From positions 1-64,000 of the forward strand of contig CADCIX010000013.1 of the NCBI GenBank assembly GCA_902801565.1: 64,000 bases of DNA. The letters run 5' to 3'. Under the pieces are notes generated by a model, which did not search any database, had not been told where the DNA came from, and saw only the letters and a program-made list of their open reading frames with translations. Position 1 is the first letter of the stretch. The number at the start of each line of letters is the position of its first letter. The stretch is from an uncultured Veillonellaceae bacterium. GTDB taxonomy: Bacteria > Bacillota > Negativicutes > Selenomonadales > Selenomonadaceae. The position numbers were made by a program, and so were the translations under genes. Below are positions 7,270-14,752 of this stretch, in pieces.

Positions 7270-8358
7270 ATGGATACTGGAAATGAGAGATTAAAACCCC
7301 TTATCCTTACGGTGGATGATGACCAGGTGACGTTGCACATGGTGGAAAAAATCCTGGGGGATATGGTGGAAGTCGTCAAGAAGCGCAGCGGAATGGATGC
7401 TTTGGAGTTTCTGTCCCATTCCAGCGTGGATTTGGTGCTGCTGGATTACAAGATGCCGGACATGAATGGCATTGAGGTCCTGAAATGCATGAAGCAGAGG
7501 GAAGAGACGAAGAATGTTCCGGTCATTATCCTGACAGCGGATGCTAATATGGAACTGGAAACAGAGGTCTTCCGATTCGGGGCTGTTGACTTCATTCGCA
7601 AGCCCTTTGTCCCCATGGCACTGCAGACGCGTGTCTGGCGGGTGGTGGAGAATGAGTATTTCAAGAAGAATATGCGGCGGGAGGCGGCGCGTCAGGTGCG
7701 TCGGGTAGAGGAACAACTGGCTGTCAGCGAGGAGCGTTTTGAGCAAATGGCGCAGGCTCTTGCCAGGACCATCGACGCAAAGGGCGAATATACCCAGGGC
7801 CATTCCCAGCGGGTGGCGGAATATGCCCGGCAGATTTTCAAGGTGGCCGGGGTATCGCCGAAAAAACAGCGCAAGGTCTATTGCATGGGACTCCTGCATG
7901 ATATCGGGAAGATCGGTGTTTCAAGCGCCATCCTCAACAAGCCTTCCGGCCTGACGGATGAGGAATACAAGAAGGTCAAGGCCCATACGACCATTGGCGC
8001 GGATATCCTCAAGAGCATCGCGAGATTTCCGGAGCTTGCCATTGGTGCCCGTTCCCATCATGAACGCTGGGATGGAAAAGGATATCCCGATGGAATTGGT
8101 GGGGAGGATATTCCTCTGGAGGCACGGGCGATTGCTGTTGCAGATGCCTACGATGCCATGACCTCCCGTCGCAGCTATCGTGATGTTATGCCGCAGGAAC
8201 GGGTACGGCGGGAAATTGAGCGGGGGCGGGGGACGCAGTTCGATCCCCGCTTTGCGAACATCATGCTTGGCATTATTGATGCGGATGTGGATTATAAGCT
8301 GCGTTCCAATGACGAGGTGGACGATCAGCAGCCTTCCCATGAAGAGGACAAGGAATAG
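7270..8358 (+). CDS. Response regulator with HD-GYP c-di-GMP phosphodiesterase domain
   Basis: A 362-residue two-domain protein. The receiver domain (about 8-125) has the acidic pair in VDDD, the phosphorylated Asp in LLDYKMPDMNG (about residue 58) and the Lys in RKPF. A helical linker leads to an HD-GYP domain (about 160-350) with HDIGKIGV near 210 and HHERWDGKGYPDG near 261, so the metal-binding and GYP motifs are complete. Predicted to hydrolyse cyclic di-GMP when phosphorylated. Start at ATG 7270 is chosen because TAGGAG lies 8 bases upstream. The adjoining gene is a chemoreceptor, likely in the same operon. Confidence 0.92.
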   Translation: MDTGNERLKPLILTVDDDQVTLHMVEKILGDMVEVVKKRSGMDALEFLSHSSVDLVLLDYKMPDMNGIEVLKCMKQREETKNVPVIILTADANMELETEVFRFGAVDFIRKPFVPMALQTRVWRVVENEYFKKNMRREAARQVRRVEEQLAVSEERFEQMAQALARTIDAKGEYTQGHSQRVAEYARQIFKVAGVSPKKQRKVYCMGLLHDIGKIGVSSAILNKPSGLTDEEYKKVKAHTTIGADILKSIARFPELAIGARSHHERWDGKGYPDGIGGEDIPLEARAIAVADAYDAMTSRRSYRDVMPQERVRREIERGRGTQFDPRFANIMLGIIDADVDYKLRSNDEVDDQQPSHEEDKE

Positions 8359-8387
8359 GCCGGATGGGCGATGGAGAGGATGGTATT

Positions 8388-10469
8388 GTGGGAGATTGGC
8401 TTGACCGACTGAACATACGACAGAAAATCATGGCATGTTTTTCCCTGGGATTCCTGCTCTGTCTGCTTGTTCTTGGCATTGTGCTGAGCCGGATGATTTC
8501 CGGCCATGCCCTGGAACAGGCGCAGGTTTCGGCTGTCCGGCAGATGAAGCAGATGGATGTTTCTCTGGTGAGCCTGGAACGGCTGCTCAAGACGGATTTC
8601 ATGCGGCTTTCGCAGAATAGTGAGATCCGTCAGGGAGCCGGCCTGACGGTCTACAGCCAGATGGAGGGAAATGAGAACGGCATTCTGGAGATGAATCCGG
8701 AAGGAAAAGGCGGCTTTGAGGAAAGGGCCTATCATATTTTTCAGGATTTTGCCAAGAGCTATGAGAAAGTCACGGCGGCGGTTACCTATGGGATGCAGGA
8801 CGGAGGATATGTGCAGTATCCGGCGGTGACACGGGAGAACAACTACGACCCGCGCAATACCTACTGGTACCGTGACGGAATGGCAGCGGGGGAAAGCGGC
8901 CTTCTTTACGTTTCGCAGCCCTTTCAGGGCTCCCATGGGAAACCTGTCATAGGGTTTTATTCCCTTGTCTGGAACCCTGGGGATGAACCGGCAGGGGTTC
9001 TTGGATTCCAGCTTGATCTTGCGTCCCTGCTTGGCATGACGGTGCCGGAGGAAACGGGCAAGGATGGGTTGATGGTTCTTGACAAGGAGAATACCATCCT
9101 GATCGACGAAAATCATCCCGATGCAGTGTTCCGAAAGATTGCGGATGCCGATTTGGGGGATATTTCCCTGACCGGCCAAAAGGATGAGGGGATTCATCGG
9201 GTCATGCTGGACCGTGAGGAAAAGTATGCGGTCATTTATACCTCGGAAACGACGGGGCTTAAGTACATCAAACTGCTGGATGCGGACGAGGTCATGGCGG
9301 GCGTGGGGAATGTGCGGATAGCCCTTGCCCTGCTGCTCCTGGCAGCGGTGGTGATGAGCGTGCTCGGCAGCCGGTGGCTGGCGGTGCGGATTACGGCTCC
9401 CTTCCGTGCCATGGAAGAAAAGGCAGAGGCCATTGGTGCGGGAAGGCTCCGGGAGGCCGGGGAATTGGCAGAGTCCGATGATGAGGTCGGGCGGCTCTCA
9501 CTGGCCTTTCAGGAAATGGCAGGGCAGCTTCGCGGCCGGTTGGAAGGGATAAAGGCGGATGCAGGGAAGCTTGCCGCTGCCTTCGGGCAGTTGACGGAGG
9601 AAGTGGCATCCTGCCGCAAGTCGGCAGAGGAGGTTGCAGGAAAAGCGTCTGCCATGACGTCTGCCGAGGAAGCGCAGGGAAAGACGGTAGGCGAGGTGGC
9701 AGGGCAGCTTGATGGACTGGCAGAGAGCCTGGAGCGTGCCTCGGATGGCATGAAGGAAATCGGAAAGGTGACGCACCAGCTAGGCCGGACGGCATCGGAT
9801 GGGCAGGAAGAGATGCAGAAGGCCTCCCAGGGGCTGTCAGAGGCGCAGAAGCGCATCGCATCCACGAGTACTGCGGCAGAAGCCCTGGACAAGAAGGCTG
9901 TGCAGGCGACGGAAATGGTCAAGTCCATCGGGGAGATGGCGGAACAGCTGAATCTCCTGGCACTGAATGCCGCTGTGGAGTCAGCGCGTGTGGGCAGCGG
10001 CAAGGAACGGAACAAGTTCACGGCAGTTGCGGAGGAGGTCCGGCAGCTCTCGGAGCAGTCCTCGAAGGCGGCGCGGAAGGCTTCCCTTGTCATCAGTGCC
10101 CTGCAGCAGGAAGCACAGCAGGCGTCGGCTGCTGTGAAGGATACGGAGGAGGCCGTCCGCTTCGGCAAGGAGTGTGTCAGGCAGAGAACGGAGGAGTTCC
10201 GGCGGCTGGAGGGACAGTTGGAGCATATCGACAAGATTCTGGAAGGAGCTTTCGCTGCCATCCAGTCCCTTGACGGAAGCGGGAAACGCACCAAGGCGGC
10301 TGCCGAGCAGGTGGAATGGGGAACGAGAAAATCCGCGGATGCAGCGGGAGCCGTTGCCAAGGCCGTGCAGGAGCAGTCCCAATCCCTGGAGAAATTGGAA
10401 AGGCTTTCCAAGGATCTCTCAGGGACCGTCAAGGCACTGCAATCAAGAACAGATAGTTTTGAAATATAA
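8388..10469 (+). CDS. Methyl-accepting chemotaxis protein with Cache domain and unusual tip
   Basis: About 693 residues. Membrane helix 1 near 12-34, an extracytoplasmic Cache-type sensor to about 300, helix 2 near 306-328, HAMP, then a long coiled-coil signalling domain. The hairpin tip (about 512-548) reads [19 protein letters not shown] followed by SGKERNKFTAVAEEV. This has two extra residues and several changes against the canonical tip seen in the second receptor of this window. GTG 8388 has GGAGAGG about 9 bases upstream; ATG 8364, 5 bases after the previous gene, is possible. Ligand unknown. Confidence 0.85.
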   Translation: MGDWLDRLNIRQKIMACFSLGFLLCLLVLGIVLSRMISGHALEQAQVSAVRQMKQMDVSLVSLERLLKTDFMRLSQNSEIRQGAGLTVYSQMEGNENGILEMNPEGKGGFEERAYHIFQDFAKSYEKVTAAVTYGMQDGGYVQYPAVTRENNYDPRNTYWYRDGMAAGESGLLYVSQPFQGSHGKPVIGFYSLVWNPGDEPAGVLGFQLDLASLLGMTVPEETGKDGLMVLDKENTILIDENHPDAVFRKIADADLGDISLTGQKDEGIHRVMLDREEKYAVIYTSETTGLKYIKLLDADEVMAGVGNVRIALALLLLAAVVMSVLGSRWLAVRITAPFRAMEEKAEAIGAGRLREAGELAESDDEVGRLSLAFQEMAGQLRGRLEGIKADAGKLAAAFGQLTEEVASCRKSAEEVAGKASAMTSAEEAQGKTVGEVAGQLDGLAESLERASDGMKEIGKVTHQLGRTASDGQEEMQKASQGLSEAQKRIASTSTAAEALDKKAVQATEMVKSIGEMAEQLNLLALNAAVESARVGSGKERNKFTAVAEEVRQLSEQSSKAARKASLVISALQQEAQQASAAVKDTEEAVRFGKECVRQRTEEFRRLEGQLEHIDKILEGAFAAIQSLDGSGKRTKAAAEQVEWGTRKSADAAGAVAKAVQEQSQSLEKLERLSKDLSGTVKALQSRTDSFEI

Positions 10470-10480
10470 CAGTAAATATA

Positions 10481-10540
10481 AAGAGGAATCGTGTCGAATA
10501 GTTGATTTTAAACGATAAAACGTGATTCCTCTTAATTATT
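10481..10540 (+). terminator. Probable terminator after the chemoreceptor gene
   Basis: AAGAGGAATC (10481-10490) pairs with GATTCCTCTT (10524-10533), with a 33-base loop, followed by a T-rich AATTATTTTA. The long loop lowers confidence. Confidence 0.5.
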
Positions 10541-10571
10541 TTATGGATTATTGTTGATAGATCCTGGCAAA

Positions 10572-10602
10572 CAAAAAAGCCTTTGCATTACGCAAAGGCT
10601 TT
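10572..10602 (-). terminator. Terminator of the tRNA-Val gene
   Basis: AAAGCCTTTGC (10577-10587) pairs with GCAAAGGCTTT (10592-10602). Read on the minus strand it ends in a run of six T, directly downstream of the tRNA. Confidence 0.85.
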
Positions 10603-10612
10603 GAATTCCATA

Positions 10613-10689
10613 TGGTGGGGTTAACAGGATTCGAACCTGTGACCTCCTCGATGTCAACGAGACACTCTAACCAACTGAGCTATAACCCC
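10613..10689 (-). tRNA. tRNA-Val (anticodon GAC)
   Basis: The reverse complement folds as a full 77-nt tRNA. The acceptor stem is GGGGTTA/TAACCCC with an encoded CCA end. The D arm is GCTCAGTTGGTTAGAGT, the anticodon stem TCTCG/CGAGG encloses TTGACAT, and the T arm is ACAGG-TTCGAAT-CCTGT. Anticodon GAC reads valine codons GTC/GTT. It has its own promoter and terminator. Confidence 0.97.
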
Positions 10690-10709
10690 CTGTCTGAACG
10701 ACAAGAACT

Positions 10710-10738
10710 ATTATACGGCACACCTGATGGTTTGTCAA
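10710..10738 (-). promoter_or_regulatory. Consensus SigA promoter of tRNA-Val
   Basis: On the minus strand TTGACA (10738-10733) and TATAAT (10715-10710) are both perfect and separated by exactly 17 bases, about 20 bases before the tRNA. Confidence 0.9.
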
Positions 10739-10762
10739 TGGGGAAATTGAGATTTTTATGGC

Positions 10763-10791
10763 TTGCATCCTGCAGGAAATCGCGATATGAT
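10763..10791 (+). promoter_or_regulatory. SigA-type promoter of the alanine symporter
   Basis: TTGCAT (10763-10768), 17-base spacer, TATGAT (10786-10791). A GCAGGA in the spacer is not followed by GAAT at the right distance and is not counted as a SigH-like site. Confidence 0.55.
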
Positions 10792-10853
10792 ATGGTTGGT
10801 ATGCTATAGTAGGTATGCTTTTGAAAGCATACAATTCAAAGGAGGGTTTCGCT

Positions 10854-12293
10854 ATGGAATTCTTGCATGGAATCATCAATGATATCAATGGGTTCATTTG
10901 GACTTATGTCATCATTTGGGCGCTGATAGGGCTGGGTATCTTCTTTACCCTGCGGACGGGGTTCGTCCAGCTCCGGCTGCTTGGCGAGATGGTGAAGCTT
11001 ATTCTGGGGACGGCGGGAACCAAGACCGTCGGCAATGAGATCAGCGGTTTCCAGGCCTTTTGCGTCAGCACGGCTTCCCGTGTCGGCGTCGGGAATATCG
11101 CGGGCGTCGCCATCGCCATTGTGACGGGCGGCCCGGGGGCAGTCTTCTGGATGTGGCTCATCGCCTTTATCGGTTGCGCCACGGGTTTTGTGGAGAGTAC
11201 CCTGGCACAGATTTACAAGCTGCCCCGGGGCAACGGGAAGTTCCACGGCGGCCCTGCCTATTATATCAAGAATGCCCTCGGTCAGCCGGGGCTTGCGAAG
11301 TGGTTTGCCATCCTGATTTCCGTGACCTTCGGGCTGATTTATAACTCGGTGCAGGCCAATACCATCGTCCTTTCCGTGGAAACCGCCTTTGGTGTCGCGA
11401 ACACGATTACCGCTCCAATCCTTGCCATCCTTACGGCGCTTGTCATCTTCGGTGGCATGCACCGTATCGCCAAGGTCACGGAACTGCTTGTTCCCGTCAT
11501 GGCGGGCATCTATCTTCTCGCAGCCCTGGCCATTATCGTGATGAATATCGATCAGGTGCCCTCCATGTTCGCCCTGATCCTGCATGATGCCTTCAGTCCC
11601 CAGGCGGCTGTTGGCGGTGGTCTTGGAACCGTCTTCATGACAGGCGTCCGCCGCGGGCTTTTCTCCAACGAGGCCGGCGAGGGCAGCGTGCCGAATGCCG
11701 CGGCAACAGCCAGTGGCAAGCATCCTGCCCGTCAGGGACTCATACAGTCTTTCGGTGTCTACGTGGATACCTTCTTTGTCTGCTCGGCAACGGCGTTTAC
11801 CATCCTTTTGACGGGGCAGTATGACATCGGCGGAAAGCTTACGGGCATCGCCCTTGCGCAGCAGTCCCTTTCCAGTGTCTTCGGAGATATCGCCTCGCCG
11901 CTCCTTTCCGTCATCGTCTTCATGTTTGCCTTCAGCTCGATTGTGGGGAACTATTATTACGGTGAGGTCAATATGGCCTTCTTCGAGGGTGATGAGTCCG
12001 GCACCATTCCCAGTGTGATCGCGAAGAATGCTCTTCTGATCTTCCGCGGCCTTGTCATTTTCATGGTGGTCTTTGGCAGCTTTGCAGAGCTTTCCTTCGT
12101 TTGGGATGCGGCAGACCTCTTCATGGGCTTCCTGTGCCTGACGAACCTCTACGCCATCGCACGGCTTGGGAAGTATGCTTTCCTTGCCCTTGACGATTAT
12201 GTGCAGCAGAAGCGTTCGGGTGTGGAGGAGCCGGAATTCGCTCCCTCTATCCTGCCGAACCAGACGGGAATCCATGCATGGGATGAGAAATAA
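10854..12293 (+). CDS. Sodium:alanine/glycine symporter (AGCS family)
   Basis: A 479-residue inner-membrane transporter with about ten membrane helices. AGCS signatures are visible: GNEISGFQAFCVSTASRVGVGNIAGVA near the start and GLFSNEAGEGSVPNAAATA in the middle. It takes up alanine or glycine with Na+ (or H+). ATG 10854 has AAAGGAGGG about 7 bases upstream; the 13 in-frame codons before it are not used. Monocistronic, with a promoter at 10763 and a terminator after it. The exact substrate cannot be read from sequence. Confidence 0.93.
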   Translation: MEFLHGIINDINGFIWTYVIIWALIGLGIFFTLRTGFVQLRLLGEMVKLILGTAGTKTVGNEISGFQAFCVSTASRVGVGNIAGVAIAIVTGGPGAVFWMWLIAFIGCATGFVESTLAQIYKLPRGNGKFHGGPAYYIKNALGQPGLAKWFAILISVTFGLIYNSVQANTIVLSVETAFGVANTITAPILAILTALVIFGGMHRIAKVTELLVPVMAGIYLLAALAIIVMNIDQVPSMFALILHDAFSPQAAVGGGLGTVFMTGVRRGLFSNEAGEGSVPNAAATASGKHPARQGLIQSFGVYVDTFFVCSATAFTILLTGQYDIGGKLTGIALAQQSLSSVFGDIASPLLSVIVFMFAFSSIVGNYYYGEVNMAFFEGDESGTIPSVIAKNALLIFRGLVIFMVVFGSFAELSFVWDAADLFMGFLCLTNLYAIARLGKYAFLALDDYVQQKRSGVEEPEFAPSILPNQTGIHAWDEK

Positions 12294-12318
12294 GCAAATA
12301 AAATATGAAATATGAGGA

Positions 12319-12368
12319 AGCGGTTGTCCTCCTGTGGCTGTGCGCCATGGGCGGGCAGCCGCTTTTTT
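12319..12368 (+). terminator. Terminator after the alanine symporter
   Basis: AGCGGTTG (12319-12326) pairs with CAGCCGCT (12356-12363), followed by six T. The T run overlaps the stop codon of the convergent DUF4143 gene. Confidence 0.65.
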
Positions 12369-13566
12369 ACGTGCGCAGGAGGAAATCCATGACGCTTATG
12401 ATGTGGATGCCCTCATAATTCGTTTCCTCCGCTTCCTCCAGGGTGAGGACGTATTTGGGATACTGGTCGCGGATCTGCTGCAGGGGATGCAGTTTCTTTG
12501 CCAGCAGGCGGTTTGCCGACACCTGGATGTAGATGGGATCCTTTTTTACGGCAAGAAAACTGATTTCCTTTGTTCCTGCCCGCCCGATGCAGACCTGGAA
12601 TCCTCGGCGGCGCAGTTCCAGGTAGACGAGGTTTTCCAGTATGCCCTCGGAAAGTTCCCGTTTTCCAAGAAGCAGTTCGCAAAGCCCAAGGTCTGCGGCA
12701 TAGCATTTTTCCGTGGACTGGAGCACCTGTCGTGTGCGCACATCGCAGCGGGGCACCCGATAGATGAGGTAGGCTTCTTCCAATGCCCGGAGATAATCGC
12801 TGACAGTATGGGCGCTGAGACTTTTGACGATACCCTTCTCCTTCATGGCAGCGGCGATTTTCGCGGGGGAAAGGGCTTCCCCAAGATGACTGTAGAGAAA
12901 GCAGAGCATGGCCTTCAGGAGGTTCATGTCCCGGAACTGCCAGCGGGCCGCCACATCCCAAAGCAGAGTCGTTGACAGGCAGCCCTCCAGATATTCCCTC
13001 CGCAGGCGTGCATTTTCCTCTCCCGACAGGCAGATTGCTCCCGGCAGGCCACTCTGGTGGATATAGCTTTCACATTGGTCGGCCATGTTCTCTTTGTCTT
13101 CGAGTGCTCCCGTGCTTTCTTGGACATACTCTGCCAGTGACAGGGGAAGCACATGGAGTTCCTCATAGCCGCCGGAGAGCACCGTGGCAAGTTCCCGCTT
13201 GACCAGCCCCGCCTGTGACGTTGCAATATAGATGTCCAGCCGACGGTTGAGGTAGAGGCTTCCCACAATTCGCTCGAAGTCTGCGGCACTTGCCAGTTCG
13301 TCCAGGAAGAGATAGATTTTTTTGCCCTGCTTCAGGCATTCCCCGATGTAATCATGCAATGCGCCATAGTCTAGGGATTCCTCATAATGAAGCTCGTCGA
13401 AGTCAATGGCTATGATATGCTCCGGTGGGACTCCCTCGCTGTGCAGATCCTCGGCAAACATGGCCAGAAGTGCCGATTTTCCGCTTCTCCGCAGCCCCGT
13501 GAGAACCTTGATGCCCGTGCTGTGGCTGAGTTCCTGCAATTTTTCCCGATAATTTTTGCGCTCCAT
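12367..13566 (-). CDS. DUF4143-type AAA ATPase
   Basis: A 399-residue member of the AAA_14/DUF4143 family. Walker A GLRRSGKS is at residues 24-31 and Walker B IYLFLDELASA near 90. The C-terminal DUF4143 module contains LENLVYLELRRRGFQV, IGRAGTKEISFLAV and further nuclease-like beta strands. Biological role is unknown. The start is ATG 13566 with GGAGGCGAGG upstream; an upstream extension to 13617 lacks a ribosome site. A decayed relative lies at 17640-18226. The gene is divergent from the PHP gene across an intergenic region with direct repeats. Confidence 0.88.
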   Translation of the reverse strand: MERKNYREKLQELSHSTGIKVLTGLRRSGKSALLAMFAEDLHSEGVPPEHIIAIDFDELHYEESLDYGALHDYIGECLKQGKKIYLFLDELASAADFERIVGSLYLNRRLDIYIATSQAGLVKRELATVLSGGYEELHVLPLSLAEYVQESTGALEDKENMADQCESYIHQSGLPGAICLSGEENARLRREYLEGCLSTTLLWDVAARWQFRDMNLLKAMLCFLYSHLGEALSPAKIAAAMKEKGIVKSLSAHTVSDYLRALEEAYLIYRVPRCDVRTRQVLQSTEKCYAADLGLCELLLGKRELSEGILENLVYLELRRRGFQVCIGRAGTKEISFLAVKKDPIYIQVSANRLLAKKLHPLQQIRDQYPKYVLTLEEAEETNYEGIHIISVMDFLLRT

Positions 13567-13600
13567 ATCCTCGCCTCCGCTTAAAAGTATATCACATAAT

Positions 13601-13653
13601 AAGGCAGTATGATGCATTTTTATTTATAGAATTTAAAAATAGGGCAGTATGAT
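13601..13653. repeat. Paired direct repeats in a divergent promoter region
   Basis: ARGGCAGTATGAT occurs at 13601 and at 13641, exactly 40 bp apart, and ATCACATAAT occurs at 13591 and 13663 outside them. The arrangement between divergent genes suggests a regulator binding site; no regulator is identified. Confidence 0.5.
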
Positions 13654-13715
13654 ATAATAAAAATCACATAATCCCGCTAGATTATTTCATACTTTAAAAG
13701 TCAAAAAGTCTATTC

Positions 13716-13744
13716 TTGAAAAATCAGGGCATATTTGCTATACT
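13716..13744 (+). promoter_or_regulatory. SigA-type promoter of the PHP gene
   Basis: TTGAAA (13716-13721), 17-base spacer, TATACT (13739-13744), 52 bases before the ATG. Confidence 0.75.
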
Positions 13745-13796
13745 TCATAGAGCCAAAAGAGTAAATTTTCCCGGAAAAGCAATTTTGGAGGTTATC

Positions 13797-14552
13797 ATGA
13801 AAGACTTGCTTGATGTACATATCCATACCATTGCCAGCATCCATGCCTACAGCACCATTCGGGAATCCATTGCTGCCGCGAAAGAGCGGGGGCTGGTGCT
13901 TGTGGGCATTTCCGACCATGGGCCGGCGCTGCCCGGTTCCATCCATGAGATGTACTTCCGCAATTTCAAGGTCATACGCGACAAGGATTTCGGCATCGGT
14001 GTGGTCATGGGTGTGGAGCTCAACATCATGGATTTCAGCGGCAGCACCGATCTTCGGGAAGACACCATCAAGCGTCTGGATTACGCCATTGCCAGCCTTC
14101 ATGATCTCTGCATCACCCCCGGCACGGTGGAGCAGAATACCGCTGCCATCATCGGCGCCATGCGGAATCCCTACGTGAAGATCATCGGCCATCCCGATAA
14201 CCCGCAGTATCCTGTGGACTTCGATGTCATTGCCAGGGCTGCGAAGGAGAACCATGTGCTGCTGGAGGCAAACAACAGCTCCTATGTATCGACGGGAAGC
14301 AGGGCGGGCTCCCGCGAAAAGGCGGCGGAACTTCTCGCCGCCTGCAAGCGCTGCGGCACGATGGTCATCATGGGCAGCGATGCCCACATTGACCTGGACG
14401 TGGGCAACCACGCCAGTTCCCGGGAGGTCATTGAGGCGGCAGGTTTCCCGGAGGAACTCGTCATCAACCGCGATGCCGCTGCCTTCCTTGATTTTATAAC
14501 GAGACAAGAGATGTCCCCCAACCTCTGTAGGTGGGGGGATGGATGCAAATAA
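13797..14552 (+). CDS. PHP-domain metal-dependent phosphatase (YcdX-like)
   Basis: A 251-residue protein of the PHP phosphoesterase superfamily. Metal ligands are visible in DVHIHTIASIHAYST (6-20), GISDHGPALPG, HPDNPQYPVD, ANNSS and GSDAHID, the order seen in YcdX-type trinuclear-zinc phosphatases. ATG 13797 has GGAGG 6 bases upstream. The last 19 residues (from TRQEMSPN onward) and the stop codon are encoded by mosaic repeat B copy 1, which begins at 14495, so the natural C-terminus has been replaced by repeat sequence. The substrate is unknown. Confidence 0.88.
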   Translation: MKDLLDVHIHTIASIHAYSTIRESIAAAKERGLVLVGISDHGPALPGSIHEMYFRNFKVIRDKDFGIGVVMGVELNIMDFSGSTDLREDTIKRLDYAIASLHDLCITPGTVEQNTAAIIGAMRNPYVKIIGHPDNPQYPVDFDVIARAAKENHVLLEANNSSYVSTGSRAGSREKAAELLAACKRCGTMVIMGSDAHIDLDVGNHASSREVIEAAGFPEELVINRDAAAFLDFITRQEMSPNLCRWGDGCK

Positions 14553-14593
14553 CAGGCGGCGAACCAATATTTTCCGCCTCGTTGAAACGTCAA
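14495..14593 (+). repeat. Mosaic repeat family B, copy 1
   Basis: A 99-bp element, TATAACGAGACAAGAG to GAAACGTCAA. Internal hairpins are GTCCCCCAACC/GGTGGGGGGAT and GGCGG/CCGCC. It differs at only a few positions from copy 2 at 21544-21642. It overlaps the 3' end of the PHP gene and is joined to repeat A copy 2. Confidence 0.92.
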
Positions 14594-14600
14594 TTGGAAG

Positions 14601-14637
14601 ATTTTGCCGTTGGCAAAATTTGAACAATGCGTTATAA
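14601..14637 (+). repeat. Mosaic repeat family A, copy 2 (short)
   Basis: ATTTTGCCGTTGGCAAAAT followed by TTGAACAATGCGTTATAA matches the terminal module of the copy at 1427-1564. Confidence 0.85.
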
Positions 14638-14661
14638 AGAAGAAATAAACATTTTCTGGCG

Positions 14662-14690
14662 GCAGGAATTTTGCCGGAGCAGTGCGAATA
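14662..14690 (+). promoter_or_regulatory. SigH-like promoter of the chemoreceptor gene
   Basis: GCAGGA (14662-14667), 18 bases, GAATA (14686-14690), 62 bases before the ATG at 14753. It fits RNAGGAWWW-N12-RNNGAATWW of Bacillus SigH except for T at the R position of the -10. Confidence 0.7.
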
Positions 14691-14752
14691 AAGAAAACAG
14701 GTATCCTCTAAAAAACGAGGCGTGTACGGAATGCGCCGGAAGGAAAGGATGT

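Noticed and set aside
10771-10799. GCAGGA upstream of the alanine symporter as a seventh SigH-like site.
   Set aside because: No GAAT follows at 18 bases; a SigA promoter fits the same region better.
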